Part shown: positions 11,559-23,100 of the stretch, in pieces
Layout of the letters: every line of letters starts with the position of its first letter
Numbering within the stretch: the first letter of the stretch is position 1
NCBI GenBank assembly: GCA_002081555.1
Contig: MZNV01000519.1
Span: 1-64,000 of the forward strand
DNA from: Protostelium mycophagum
Taxonomy: Eukaryota; Evosea; Variosea; Protosteliida; Protosteliaceae
DNA length: 64,000 nt
Direction of reading: 5' to 3'
The notes under the pieces: generated by a model
Seen by the model: the letters and a program-made list of their open reading frames with translations, nothing else
The model's database searches: none
What the model was told of the DNA's origin: nothing
Made by a program: the position numbers and the translations under genes

Positions 11559-12029
11559 TTATTGAAGTTTTTTTCTGGGCAGAAACCTCGACCACATTCT
11601 GGCCACAAACTTTTTGAAATAGGCATGACGTCCCAAGAGAGTACCAACAGTCAACAAAAGAGCACTGTAGACTGGCATCATGAAACACAAAGTGAGCAGT
11701 CGGAATGACCAAGGTCCTCCTCTTAGTGTCCCTGTATTAATTAGCTTGATTAGTCAAGCATGTTCGGCGTGATCCGGTGCTCACCTTGGACGCCAAGGAA
11801 ATTGTGAAGTATAAAGGCGATGATACGAGAAGAAGACGATCCAGTGATAGAGAACGCCAACAAGATCAAAATTTTGTCGATCCAATACATAGTGCTACCC
11901 TTCTCATAGCCTCCACTTGAAAGTGACTGCATGATCTTTAATATGATGATGTTTCAATCGATGAGATGATCAATTACTCACATCCCAGAACTTTATGAGA
12001 CGTGAAGGAGGTTTAGGGGGCTGAGTCAT
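11559..12029 (-). CDS. Small membrane protein, DUF6787-like
   Basis: Three exons resolve cleanly: 11982-12029, 11785-11926 and 11559-11731. Together they give 363 bases, 120 residues plus stop. The protein starts MTQPPKPPSRLIKFWD. It has a first hydrophobic segment ILILLAFSITGSSS, a conserved-looking centre GTLRGGPWSFR, a second hydrophobic segment MPVYSALLLLTVGTLLGRH, and a basic end MWSRFLPRKKLQ. The TGSSS...GPWSFR...GTLLGRHAYF pattern matches my memory of the DUF6787 family of small, probably mitochondrial, membrane proteins. Its function is unknown. It converges with the M13 peptidase; the stop lies about 170 bases from that gene's stop. Confidence 0.66.
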
Positions 12030-13075
12030 TTGGATCTTTTGTCCTCAGGAATGATGTAGTTCCGTAAAATCTTCCGAAACCACGATCGGAAGCATAATGC
12101 GTAAGTACTGTAGTTTTACAAGCTTTTAGATTTGCAAGGGATATATTTATTAAATTCACAAAGTTATGTATGTTTACAATGCGCCTGATTGAGGGTTTGA
12201 AAATTGGATCTGAGATTGTATATACTTATGCAAAAGAGAATAGGATGAAAAAGACAAAAAACAGAGACTGAGAAAGGTAAACTCAAAGACAGTCCTTGAT
12301 AGATTAATATTGATTTTTTTATTAAATAAAGAACACCCAGAATGCAACAATTCAAAATTTTGGCTTATCATTATTTCTTGTGGCTCTTAAGGGAAAAATA
12401 GAAAGAAATCTTTTTCCCCTGAAATCTGCAGAGAAATCATTTTATTGATTGAGAAATCCTATAATTAAATGATCAATTATAAATATTAAACAGGTAGACA
12501 GAAAATGAAATTGTTCTGCTGATTAAAAAAACCAAACTATATATATGTTTAACAAAGTGTAGATTATAAATACAAAGTGAACTTTAATATTTATTATAAA
12601 GATTGTATTTTTCTGGGTTGTCTTATTGACCATTCTCTCCTCTTCAGAATAAATCTATGACTTACTGGAAGTGGGCTGATTTAGAATTTATGTTACCTCT
12701 TAATCCTTTTATAATAAATTTTTTATTGTTTATTTATAGAAATTACTGTATCTATCAATTGTGCAAAAAAATATCTTGCTTTCTCTGACAGTTCACACAA
12801 GTTACCAGACAATGGCCCACACAATTTGAAATAAATCTGCAAGGTGATAAAATACCTGCACCAGTGAAAAATGTGTATCCACTGCCACTCATTGATGAAC
12901 TATCATTTTTTTAATATTTATTCAGCTTGGACTTGTCACTAAAAATGTGTCTGGACTTGATGCAATCCAAGTCAGAAGAATTGGAATTCAGCCATTTTCT
13001 TTCCGGTTATTTTCAAAAAATTCAAGCGCAGAAAACTCGACAAGTGGACGCCTTCCGGAGAAAATAGATCCACAC
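12030..13075. other. AT-rich gene-free island
   Basis: About 900 bases (12100-12940) are markedly more AT-rich than the surroundings. They have no frame of interest and lack the palindromic words common in nearby introns. I find no terminal repeats, target duplication or tRNA. The left edge is the 5' side of the DUF6787-like gene and the right edge the 5' UTR of the dehydrogenase gene, so promoters of both may lie here. Confidence 0.4.
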
Positions 13076-15366
13076 ATGACAGCCACGACGACTCTTCTTG
13101 CTACTGCTACTGATGTCTTAGAGTTTCTTCTCAGACCTGCAGTCTTCTCTACCTTATTGGCCATCGCTGCAAGCATCAGCTTTTTCGCTGTTTATGCCGT
13201 GATTTTAACATCTAGAGGCAAATCCTTTAGAGGTGAGGAATTCACGTGCTCCCATTTAGTGATCTAATGTATCAGGTAAAGTCGTGGTGATCACCGGTTG
13301 TAGCAGTGGGATAGGAGAGGAATTGGCTTATAATTACGCCAAACATGGATCAAAGTCTGTGATTCCTTGACGTTTAAGAGCTGACCGTCACAGGTTGGTG
13401 CTCGCCGCACGAAGAATTGAGAAACTGCGGGCCATCGTGGATCAATGTAATGTCTTTGGACAGGAGAGTGGTACGTCCACATCATTTGTCATCATTATTA
13501 GAAGTTTTTTAATCACGGGAAGAAGTTCATCCCAAAAAAAAATGCAGAGATTACCTCTTCTCTGTTGATCTCCGCAACGGAGTGGACATATATTATCCTC
13601 CATACAACGTTGTACACATCATTAAATTCGACTTTTGACATCATAGGGGGTGTTGCGACAGCAGTAGCCACCGACGTGACCAACGAAGAAGAGTGCGGGT
13701 GAGTACACGTTAACTCACGTGAACTGACGCGATAACTAACGTGAGTTGACGCCATACAGACATCTGATTGATGAGGCCGTGAGACTTTACAACGGGATTG
13801 ATTTGTTGGTTTGTTTTTAATTAATTATATTATTTGATTGAGCCATCATCTTCTTCACGTAAATTTTGTCAAAGACATATGCTGCGGCTCTGCCGCACTA
13901 AACAGAAGCAGTATGATATCTCGAGAATCCATCAAGATATCGCGGAGACAACGTAGTGATATCTCATGTTGAATCTATTTTTAGATCTTGAACGCGGGGC
14001 AAGGATGTCTCATGAAGGTGACAGACATGACCAACAGTAAACCTCTAAGACATGCTATGGAGGTAAACATTTAGACATACAGAAATGGACAGCCCTTCAA
14101 GATTTTGTGGCTTTGCTGCAAAGAAAAGCTTCTCTACACTTTTTCTTACCGTAGACTTTCACGGTAGTTACCGAGAAGCTCTCTGCTGCTGATCTCCTAA
14201 CGTGAATCTTAACGCAAAGCTATGCGGTTATTACCGTGTGGCAGGCGGGTACTAATTTGATTGAAATCTTGACGAAATTTCAGGTGAATTTCTGGGGTAG
14301 CGTATATCCCACAATTAAAGCGCTTCCCCACTTGCGCAAAGCTGGTGGTTCCGTCTGTGCCATAAGCTCTTTAGCATGTCAGTTCTATCTTTAGCACATC
14401 TACAACGATGTATATTTTCCCGCCAAATTTTGTATTCAAAATCTGTCACCAATTTGATTGTAGATATGATTGTAGACTTGCAAATGTGAAACAAAAATGT
14501 CGAATAATGCAAGATCAAATTTTTATTCCTCGCGTTGTAGACGCTCAAAAATGATGACGTCATCACAGCCATACTCCCCACCCCCAGGAGGGCATTGTAC
14601 GGTGCCACAAAGTCCGCCGTGAACATATTCTTTAGCTCATTGAGAAGTGAAGAACCAACTATACACGTCACCATTGTGTGCCCCGGATTTGTGTCCACGG
14701 AGTTTCACCAAAACTCCTACACCGCAAGCGGAGGACCCCTCAAGAGGTTTTTATTTATTTTAATAATTCTTTTCTTTGGAAGGACTGGGACCACGTTTTC
14801 ATATCAATAAATCTGCTGGAATCTCCATTTCCCGCCAAAAAATCATTCTGAATTCTCCGTTTCCCGCCAAAAAATCATTCTGAATTCCCCATTTCCCGCC
14901 AAAAAATCATTCTGAATCTCTTCGACAATATTCAAATTTAAAATAACCCAGAAAAACGAGAAATTTCATGACACCGAAAGAGTGTGCGGGGTTTATTGCC
15001 AGAGCTGTCTCTGAAGGAAGAAGAGAATACATCATGTCCGCGTCGTGAGTATAGAACTTAACACCAAGAAGAGGCTGTTGAACTTGTGTTGTGCAGAATG
15101 AACGGTTCTTGTGGTGAAACAAAAACGCGTTTGGAATTCTGCAAAGTTTACAACATTTGTGCGGAAAATAGAATTCGCCAAACCCACAAGCCATCTTCTA
15201 CACGGCTCGAACCATGTCCGAAAACAAACTTCCCCCCTCTACAACGATGTAAACGTCGCTGAAATTTTGCAGTGGAAGACTGGGTAATTACCTGAGACCG
15301 TTTTTGCCTGGAGCTGTAGACCGTTTCTCTGCCAACCACGCCGAGAAAAGTGTCGTCAAAGACTAA
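13076..15366 (+). CDS. Membrane-anchored short-chain dehydrogenase/reductase (DHRS7/11-beta-HSD-like)
   Basis: The ATG at 13076 starts an N-terminal hydrophobic anchor (VFSTLLAIAASISFFAVYAV). The next exon reads GKVVVITGCSSGIGEELA, the TGxxxGIG cofactor loop of classical SDRs. Then come LVLAARRIEKL, the NAG motif (ILNAGQG, near 13985), the active-site strand VCAISSLA and YGATKSAV with catalytic Tyr and Lys (near 14600). CPGFVSTEF follows, as in the family. The last exons read MTPKECAGFIARAVSEGRRE and SGRLGNYLRPFLPGAVDRF and stop at TAA 15364-15366. All catalytic residues are visible. Expected reaction: NAD(P)-dependent oxidation or reduction of a lipid, steroid or retinoid-like carbonyl at the ER or other membrane; the substrate cannot be read from sequence. 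The 200-base intron at 14753-14951 holds a 32-bp tandem repeat. Confidence 0.86.
14817..14918 (+). repeat. Three tandem 32-bp units, each with TTTCCCGCCAAAAAA
   Basis: TTTCCCGCC starts at 14828, 14860 and 14892, exactly 32 bases apart, each followed by AAAAAATCATTCTGAAT. The units are nearly identical, so the duplication is recent. They lie inside an intron of the dehydrogenase gene. TTTCCCGC is the core consensus of E2F/DP sites, but the word recurs in other introns, so a promoter role is not implied. Confidence 0.85.
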
Positions 15367-16243
15367 CCATATAAAAAGAATAAATTTTAACCTCTTTCTC
15401 CAAACAACATTCCTTCACGTTAGCAAGAGGTGAATCTTCACGGTAACAAACGAAGTAGTGGCAATCTTAATGCAGCGCATTTTGGGGGTTACTTTCGCCC
15501 TGTTCTTCGGTGAAAACGAACACCATCCTATCAGGTTCCACCCCCTTTTGTCCTCTTAACGAGAGAACACGGTTCTTCTGGTGGAGTTTTCGCTTAAGGG
15601 TGCGGTAAGGTTATTTAAAGGTTGAAAATCCCAGTAAAGAGGCACCGGTTTACGCTGTTGCGGCACCGAACCAACGACACACTTTTTGAGACACGCGAAG
15701 AAGGGCATCCTCCTGACTTCTTTCCCATCTAAAGAACTCAACAATCATGGTGAGTCATCATTCCATTCCATGTTTCGGTTCGGGATGTCGTCGACACCAA
15801 TCAATCATATGACGTCAGCTAATGTGCATAGAGCAGCTTTGATGTGGAGGAGGACGAGGGTGCCTCGCGTCGTCATCGCGCTGCGCTCCGATTGTAGCAA
15901 AGACAGAAGCGTTTACCAACAAAATGAACGGAACTGACGGCTACATCGCGAGCAAGCCGCGATCAACACAACGATCCAACAGAAGATCGACCATTTCATC
16001 AGATGATAAGGAGTTCTAACAGAATCCACCTCTGATCCACCCTGTAAAGTAACGATCCAAACCCACACATAAAATGAGAATGAATGATTCTTCATATTGG
16101 TTCACCACTCATTCTTGGTGAAATAGAACCTGTGCGATGTGTGAAGTTTCATGTGGTTGTGATGAAAAGTTTTCAAATTTCCCGCCTTAAACGTGACGGT
16201 TACGGTCAAGAAGACACAAATTGACACATCAGCACTCGGAACC
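15367..16243. other. Intergenic region with possible unspliced starts
   Basis: No gene could be established. At 15748 an ATG is followed at once by a consensus donor (ATG/GTGAGT). An acceptor about 85 bases on would give a short acidic start MSSFDVEEDEGASRRHRAAL, after which the frame stops. A separate 31-codon frame (MNGTDGYIASKPRSTQRS...) starts at 15924. Both are too short to claim. The rest looks like promoter for the gene at 16244. Confidence 0.35.
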
Positions 16244-17021
16244 ATGAGTGGTAAAGAGGAAGGAAATACAGAGGAACCCACAGAAGAAGCACTTTCAGAG
16301 AATGTGGAGGTGTGTGGATTAATCTGTATCGAAATCATATCATATCGAAAATATTGGAGCAAACAGTTGTGGCGATTGATGAACAACTCCTCTTTGGGAT
16401 CTAAATAGAAATCAAGAGGATATTGGTATTTTCAGATTCAGAATTGGATGAGAATCTTCTTCTGATTTGATCAAATAGATTTCACGGCCGACGTTATCAA
16501 GTTCACTATCCGATTGGATGAGATATCAAGAGCAGGAAGGTCTATCATTTCCATACCCAGCAGCATTACACGCACTTCTCACACTGGCACACAATGAGTC
16601 ATTTTATAACACACAAGGAGTTTTCAAGTAAGTCGGCTTGGTGATTATGAGATCATTTGCTTGTAGAGATCCAATTTTGTTACCAAAATATGTCTTTGCA
16701 CTTTTCATTTATGTTGTTTTGGGATGTGTTGCCAATTCAAATAAAACAGTACAGTACAAATTCATTATCTGCATCTACAACTGAACTATATTTAGATTAC
16801 AAGGGGACGGCTCACAAGTCACAACATCTAAAAATAGACTCTCAGACCTTGACTGGTCGAAGTTATCACCTGGGTTTGACCAACCTGCAGACATCGGATC
16901 ATGTGATCCACTCAACATCGCCTCTTTAATTCTACAATGGCTTGCCGAATATCCTTTATTCGATTTTTTATTGTCAAGTCTATTGATCGCGGTTGCATAC
17001 CGTGATTTTCACGTCAATTAA
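16244..17021 (+). CDS. Unidentified small protein, 4-5 exons
   Basis: Starts MSGKEEGNTEEPTEEALSEN, an acidic leader. Splicing in consistent frame gives SLSDWMRYQEQEGLSFPYPA, ALHALLTLAHNESFYNTQGV, then a hydrophobic segment PKYVFALFIYVVLGCVANS. A further exon has NRLSDLDWSKLSPGFDQPAD and PLNIASLILQWLAEYP. One predicted TM segment is visible. LILQWLAEYP loosely recalls helical repeat or RhoGAP helices, but no diagnostic residue is present, so I assign no family. The end is uncertain: the frame runs to TAA at 17019-17021, although the last 25 codons could be intron. Confidence 0.45.
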
Positions 17022-17470
17022 CCGCATTTTGCGGTGTCCAAACCGCACAATTTTTTGTGAATTACTGCACAACACCATCAGGAATTTGACTTTTCTGCCA
17101 AAAAATATACAAAACATTTAAAATGCTTCAGTGATATTACCCGGGGGACACGCATTTGTACACCTCACCAGTTGCCATATGATACACGGTAACGTAACGT
17201 GTCACTCACAGCAACAGAGCGGTAGTTACCGCAATTATTTTTCATTTGGAAAATTGTACAAATCCGTGTCCGCGGGGTGGTATGTGCATGAGAAGTAACT
17301 TTGTACAAAAATGCATCAGAATCACGTCATTAATACAACACATGAGATCATCTTGTGATGGCAATGGATTTTTGCAAAAATCACGGTTCCATACCGTATA
17401 TTTCTATGGTAACTACCGCCAAGAAATGAACGTGCACAATCAATTCGAAGACAAGAATAATTGAAAAAAC
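17022..17470. other. Intergenic region rich in ACGGTA..TTACCG palindromes
   Basis: No coding exon. It contains several imperfect inverted words: CACGGTAACGTAACGTG near 17186, GCGGTAGTTACCGC near 17220, and CACGGTTCCATACCGT near 17383 followed by GGTAACTACCG. The same words occur in introns elsewhere in the window. Confidence 0.55.
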
Positions 17471-18071
17471 TCACTTGTACTCGACTGTCCCCGCCCTGAT
17501 TATTAGTACACTGTTGTAGATGGCCAAAAGAATCCAGAATACCATGGAGATGGCGGCGATTATAGTCGCCGGAAGATTTTTCTTTTGCTCTGATTCCCAG
17601 ACCTCAACGGCTCCTCTATGCTTGTTGTGAGTACACAATGTGTCAAGATGACAGATGTGACACTCACACTCCACCTGATTTGAAGCCGACAGCACAAGAG
17701 ATCTCATAGAGGATGCTGATGGCAAAGAAAAAGAACCAGACAACCATCGCAAAGCCTCTCTCCTTCCTGATAGGATCAATGATGATCAGAGGATGGAAAA
17801 TGAAAGAAGCACCTCAATGCGTAGTACAGAGTCAGATAATTCAGAAATGTGATCACGATGCCGGTCAACATTAAGAGCGCCCATAATACATCAAAGATGC
17901 TAAGGACGGACATTCCCCACAGTATGACAGCTGCCAGAAGGTTGTAGAAAACGGCGATCACGCCCACTGTGCTGTATGAGTTTATATAATCAGATATAAT
18001 TGATGAGACTCACGGAACCATCCGAAGTAGGCTCTCTTGCAGAAAGTCTGGTATAATAGAGGGACATCCAT
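17471..18071 (-). CDS. Four-TM membrane protein, family not recognised
   Basis: The ATG at 18069-18071 starts MDVPLLYQTFCKRAYFGWF. Four exons follow with 40-60 nt introns. Hydrophobic segments are VGVIAVFYNLLAAVILWGMS, LLMLTGIVITFLNYL, VVWFFFFAISILYEISCA and ATIIAAISMVFWILLAIYN. The order is short N-terminus, TM1, TM2, a loop with RKERG, TM3, a Cys/Gly loop, the charged patch EVWESEQKKN, TM4 and a short tail GTVEYK. Topology resembles MARVEL-type or tetraspan vesicle proteins, but no signature residue decides it. It is divergently transcribed from the DHHC gene; their starts lie about 370 bases apart and may share a promoter region. Confidence 0.62.
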
Positions 18072-18437
18072 CGCGATGTCGTGACGAATGATAGGGAAGC
18101 ATCTTGGCCAATTCTTCCCTCTAGGTTGAGAACTCAACAAGATGGTATCATATTCTTCATTATGATGATGGTGCTCTTGTTCGACTGCTGGATCGGTTCC
18201 ATATGTGGTGAAGTCGGAATTGCTATTATGATCAATCGAGATCCGATTGAACGGGCCATTGCACTCATGGTGATAGACACTCACTGCGAAAAGATGGACT
18301 CACTCCCACTCATTGTCCGGAAAATGATTGTGTCCTTTTTCCTTTTTTCGCCCAAGTTCGCGACAGTATCGCAGATCGCGAAAATTATTGGCGCGCTAAT
18401 TTAGGATCATCTGCGATTCACAGCCTCTGCCACAAAG

Positions 18438-19972
18438 ATGAGGCACCATGGCCTGGAATTGCCATTCCATCAGTTACAAGTCATAGCATGGTGTCTTAAA
18501 TTGGCTTTCGCTGGAGTCTTTTTTGGTTGGTATTTAGAAGGGATGGCATATGGGGAGGATGTTGCACTTGGTGTGATAATGGGAATCATCTTGTTGATTT
18601 CGTGGATCACTGGCATCATAGTGATGACGATTGATCCAAGCGACAGCAACATCAATCCGGTAATCTCATCAGATGGTGGTGATCTGACAAAATCAGGACG
18701 GAGATCCAGACAGTGTTCAGCTTCCAAAAGGACTGAAAGTAATTGACCAGAATTTTGTTTGTTACATATGCAAAGCGCAAGTGTAAGTTCATCAATCTTC
18801 TGCATTTTCACGTGGATAATTTACTTGTCATAGCGGAGAGAGGAGCAAACATTGTCGTGCATGTAATAAATGTGTCTCAACATTTGATCACCATTGTAAA
18901 TGGTTGAATAATTGCGTCGGAGACAAGAATTATCGGTGAGGTCTGAAATCAGTTTGTATCTGATTGCATTAGATTATTTCTGGCCTATGTTGGCAGCACA
19001 TTTGCGTCCGCATTTCTTCACGGTTGTTCGGGATTATCTCTAGTCATCAGAGTGGCCATCAACCAAAATGCGATGTACATCAACCGTAAGTACTACAAAA
19101 GTATGTGACGTCATATTGATCACAGCAGTCTACAACCACAACTACACTTCGCTGAACATTTGGGTTTACCTGGCTATCGTGGTGTTATTTGTCGTCCTCT
19201 CCATACCAGCAAATTATTTATTAGGACAACTGTTCTTTTTTCACTTGAGACTGAGTGAGTTGTTCTATTTTTAGATTCATTCTGTGCTGATATAAAAGTT
19301 CGTAACCAGATGACAACATATGAATTTATCTTGGAATTGCGAGCAGAGCAAGAGGAGAGAGAGAGATTAGAAGAGGCCGAAAAATACGCCACCCAAATCG
19401 CGCTGCAACTCAAGGTTTCTTTGCAAACTTCTTCATTTGAGTATCTAAGCGGTGAAGGAGCGGGACGAAAAACTGAAGGAGAAAGTTGTGGTCGTCCCTC
19501 CCGTGGAGTTGGACGAGCTTCCCAACAATGACGAGTATTTGGACAATGCGCCCGCATCAGTTCGGGGTTCTGTCAGTATCGATGTTTTGCGGCCGGGCAC
19601 GGTACAGACGAACCCCGGTCGGAAGACACCCGGGCCAACACCAAGAGTACGAATTTGTATTAGTCATAAGATGAGGTGCACGAGCTAAGTAGCACAGAGG
19701 GAATACAAGCACAGCGATAGAGAACGCCCAAACACACCGCAAATTGGAAATATGAATCTGGCTGTCCCCGTGACACCAAGGACACCAGGGTCTCTACCGC
19801 CTGTCTCTGCGAGGTTCGTATTTCAAATGCTGCACGGTAATAACCGTCGGTCTGCGGCGTTTGTTCAGGTGATTTACGTGTACAGATCCGGACCATCAAC
19901 CCCACATTTGAGCCCCCTCCCCTCCATACCCCCCGGCACAACCCCCCGAAAAGAAGACAAAGGTATGCATTG
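18438..19972 (+). CDS. DHHC palmitoyltransferase, ZDHHC1/11-like
   Basis: Starts [20 protein letters not shown], then two TM segments ([12 protein letters not shown] and [19 protein letters not shown]) and the DPSDSN motif that precedes the catalytic core. The cysteine-rich domain reads CYICKAQV then [20 protein letters not shown] and [10 protein letters not shown], with intact DHHC. The [21 protein letters not shown] wording is characteristic of ZDHHC1/ZDHHC11. TM3 and TM4 follow ([16 protein letters not shown] and [19 protein letters not shown]). The cytosolic tail is charged ([17 protein letters not shown]) and then Pro-rich ([12 protein letters not shown]). It transfers palmitate to protein cysteines on Golgi or endosomal membranes. 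Introns are short; the exact C-terminal end is uncertain because the last Pro-rich exons (up to about 19972) have weak coding signal. Confidence 0.86.
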
Positions 19973-20114
19973 TACATTGTAGACGGCGAATAACACACCA
20001 TAGTTCCGGAGCAGAATTGAAGACGAATATTTTCCCGCCATTTTTCACTCTGAGCAAGTGGATGTACGCATTTTTGTGATAAAGTTTCAAGTTGAAAATA
20101 AAAGAAGGTTGGGA

Positions 20115-23100
20115 TCACATGTCTTTATCGTTCATTTCCGCGAATGCCCTGAGCCTCTCTTCGACATACCAACTGACGGTTCCGGGTTCGAAATCTGCCT
20201 GCACCTCGTCTTTTACAGTCTTCTCCCTGCTTCCCATCTGTATCCCAGACATAATCTCGAAGCATTCCCCGATGTGCCCGACACCGTATATCTACAACGC
20301 GTCAACGAACGAGTTTTCCAAGAATTTTCAATAGAGTAGTGAAGAAAAGTTGAAATTACCGTGAAATTTCCTTCTGACACGGCATCGATGACTTCTTGCT
20401 TCAGCATGAGATTTTGGACATTGCTCTTCGGGATGATGACTCCTTGTGAGCCGGTCAAACCAAAGTGTTTGCATTGGTCAAACCATCCATGTATCTACAA
20501 CGCATGAGTCTCCGAAAATTCGGTGAATTTTCACCTTTTCTGTGACACCTCCTACTGATTGGACCTCGCCCAACTGGTTCACTGACCCTGTCACTACAAC
20601 GTGTCATTCCAAATAAAACGAAATATGACGTCATGACCACTCACTTGAGATGTCTTGACGGATTGGGATGTTGGACAGGGCGGAGAGTATGACACAAATC
20701 TTCAAGATCGAGGCACTGTCTCCATCCAACTACAACGGTCAGAACAAAAATGATTCGCGGTAATAACCGTGCTGCAGCCACAAGGAAGTCGTGTATTTGT
20801 AGATCTGCGGCGAAGCCGCTTTGTGCAATCAAAAACACCCCTCGGGCAGGTTCTAAAAATAGCACCATGGGCATTCGGTATATAAGACAAGTTTCATTAT
20901 GATGAAACGTTGTAGATGAACTTACCACACCGTATAGCTGTTCTACACAAAGTGTCGCTTCCATGCACAGAGGATTCTCCAGAGAGAACGTATTTCTGAA
21001 ATTTCATGTAAATATCATCGTTGTAGACGGATCGTTTCCGTCGTGGTAGGCGAGAAAATTCTTGGAAAACTCACACTAAGTAACCGTTTATGATTCCTGT
21101 CGACCTTCTGTACAAATCTCCAGCCTGCCCGGAATATTCTTCAATCATCGAGGCTCCTGTCGACATTCATGAGTCATCACAAAATCACACACTGTACAGG
21201 GGCATATTGTCGACATTGTCTCATGTACAGAGATTCTTGGGAAGATATTCACCTGCTCTTCCGGCGCCCACAGATGCTGTCATTCTCCATGCTTCACCAA
21301 AATCGTGCTCGCTTCCTGGCCCCCGAGAGACGGTCAACCCGTTGGCTTGTCCTACACTCCGTCAGTTTCCAACGTTCTTCGAATCTTCCACGAATTCTCC
21401 ACGACTTTTCCCGATCTATTCACGTGAAATTTCGCGGAAATTTCGCGGAAATCTCACCGATTGCGAAGCCAGAGTGGTTGATGATCTGGTGTTTGTTGCG
21501 GATCTCTTGCAGTATCAATTCGTTCTCTCGAGATGCTCTGAATATTGCATTGTCGATCATGGTTCTCAACGTGTTCCTCGTAATCTTATCTTCCCCTCTA
21601 CTCCTGGCCCTGAGATATCTCAGAGTTGTAGATGTGGTTGTAGATGTTGTTGTAGATGGAGTTTTTTTCATTTTGAATTGGATGAAAGTTTGAGATTTCT
21701 GTGCGCGAAGCGCCGAACAGAATAAAAATTGACGATTGTGGTCTACACAGTTGTAGATGTGGTTGTAGATGGAATACTCACCAGTTGTCAGCCTCTCGTA
21801 ATAACTTTCTGGTGTTATTATTGTTCATGTCCATAGTGTTCCCTCCATCCGTTCTGCGTGTTTTTCAGGTCAATTCAATAATTCCAGAATGACAAGATGT
21901 CACCTCTTGACTGCCTGCTCCACAATCTCTTGGACACCACTAAATCAGTTTTATTTTTTTGAAACTTTCAACAGTTGCCATGGATTTTTAATTCTTTTGA
22001 TGAAATATTTTGCATAATAATAAAAAATGAGAGTTTGTGGTCTATTTATAGAGCTATGATATCATATATATTGTCATACCTCCTGTCCAATGGGAGGTGG
22101 CCTTCGTCTCTGATGACGTCAGCGAGAAATTTGCAGTAATTCTCCACATTATTTTGGTCCCTTGGGCCATCCGCCACAAATCTACAACGAGTCAATTCAT
22201 CCTATAAAAATAAAATTCTCAAGGAAAAGAAAATGAAATCAACTTGAATAAAAAAATTATGATGAGAAAGATCTTCTGGAAATAAGAGTAGAAATTACAT
22301 TGTAGTGAGGGTGAAGATATCGAAATAATCTGGTGGTGGTCTTTTCGACCTCTTTGGCGCCTTCGCAGTTCCTGAAACATTTCAAAAAAATTATTATTAA
22401 AAAATAATAAAAAACATGATTAAAAATATGATTAAAAAACTATTTAAAATATTTAAAAAAGCTTTTAAACTAATAAGATTAAAATAAATATACACCGATA
22501 TAACAAAAAACCGATGAAAGGAACACTGACTGAGTAAGATGGTGCTGACTCCAGAGTAAGGGATAATCACTTCTACATTACTCTCCTCTCCATGTAGAGT
22601 TATCGTCTTCCTTCTTAAAGCCCTCATCAGGCTCGACATGATGTTGGTACTGTCATGATGTCACCATCACGAACATGTTGTATTATCTTTGTCGACATTT
22701 ATTGTCGACGTTTGATTTCATGTCGACAAATAATGTTTCGTCGGCATATAAGGTCGAAGATATATGTCGACAATTTTCCGAAAAATCCACGTCTTCAACT
22801 ATATATTTACCTAGATTCACCCGGTGACGTGTCAAAATCCAAATTGCTGAGGACAAAATATCCCCCTGTCGACCTATCTTTTTCTCAGAAAATTCTTCTA
22901 AAACTAGATCTACAACGAGACATCTTTACCCCAGCAAAGAACCGGCTCTGACGTTCATATAATTCGGCGAATTTTCCTTGTCTTCCACATAACCAAACAT
23001 TCTCGAATACGTGGGGACCCTCTCCACCGTGACCTTAACGTGACTGTCCTCGTCAATATGCGTGTAAAGCACGTTAACGTCCAAGAGGTTGTCCACCGGA

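Noticed and set aside
12164-12371. Short minus-strand frames in the AT-rich island
   Set aside because: Low-complexity hydrophobic translation from AT-rich DNA, no splice or start support.
14551-14566. TGATGACGTCATCA as promoter CRE sites
   Set aside because: Most copies are inside introns far from starts and occur in many unrelated genes, so promoter function is not the simplest reading.
21090-21725. Overlapping 211- and 174-residue plus-strand frames
   Set aside because: They run across exons and introns of the minus-strand Lon-like gene and consist largely of reverse-complemented intron words.
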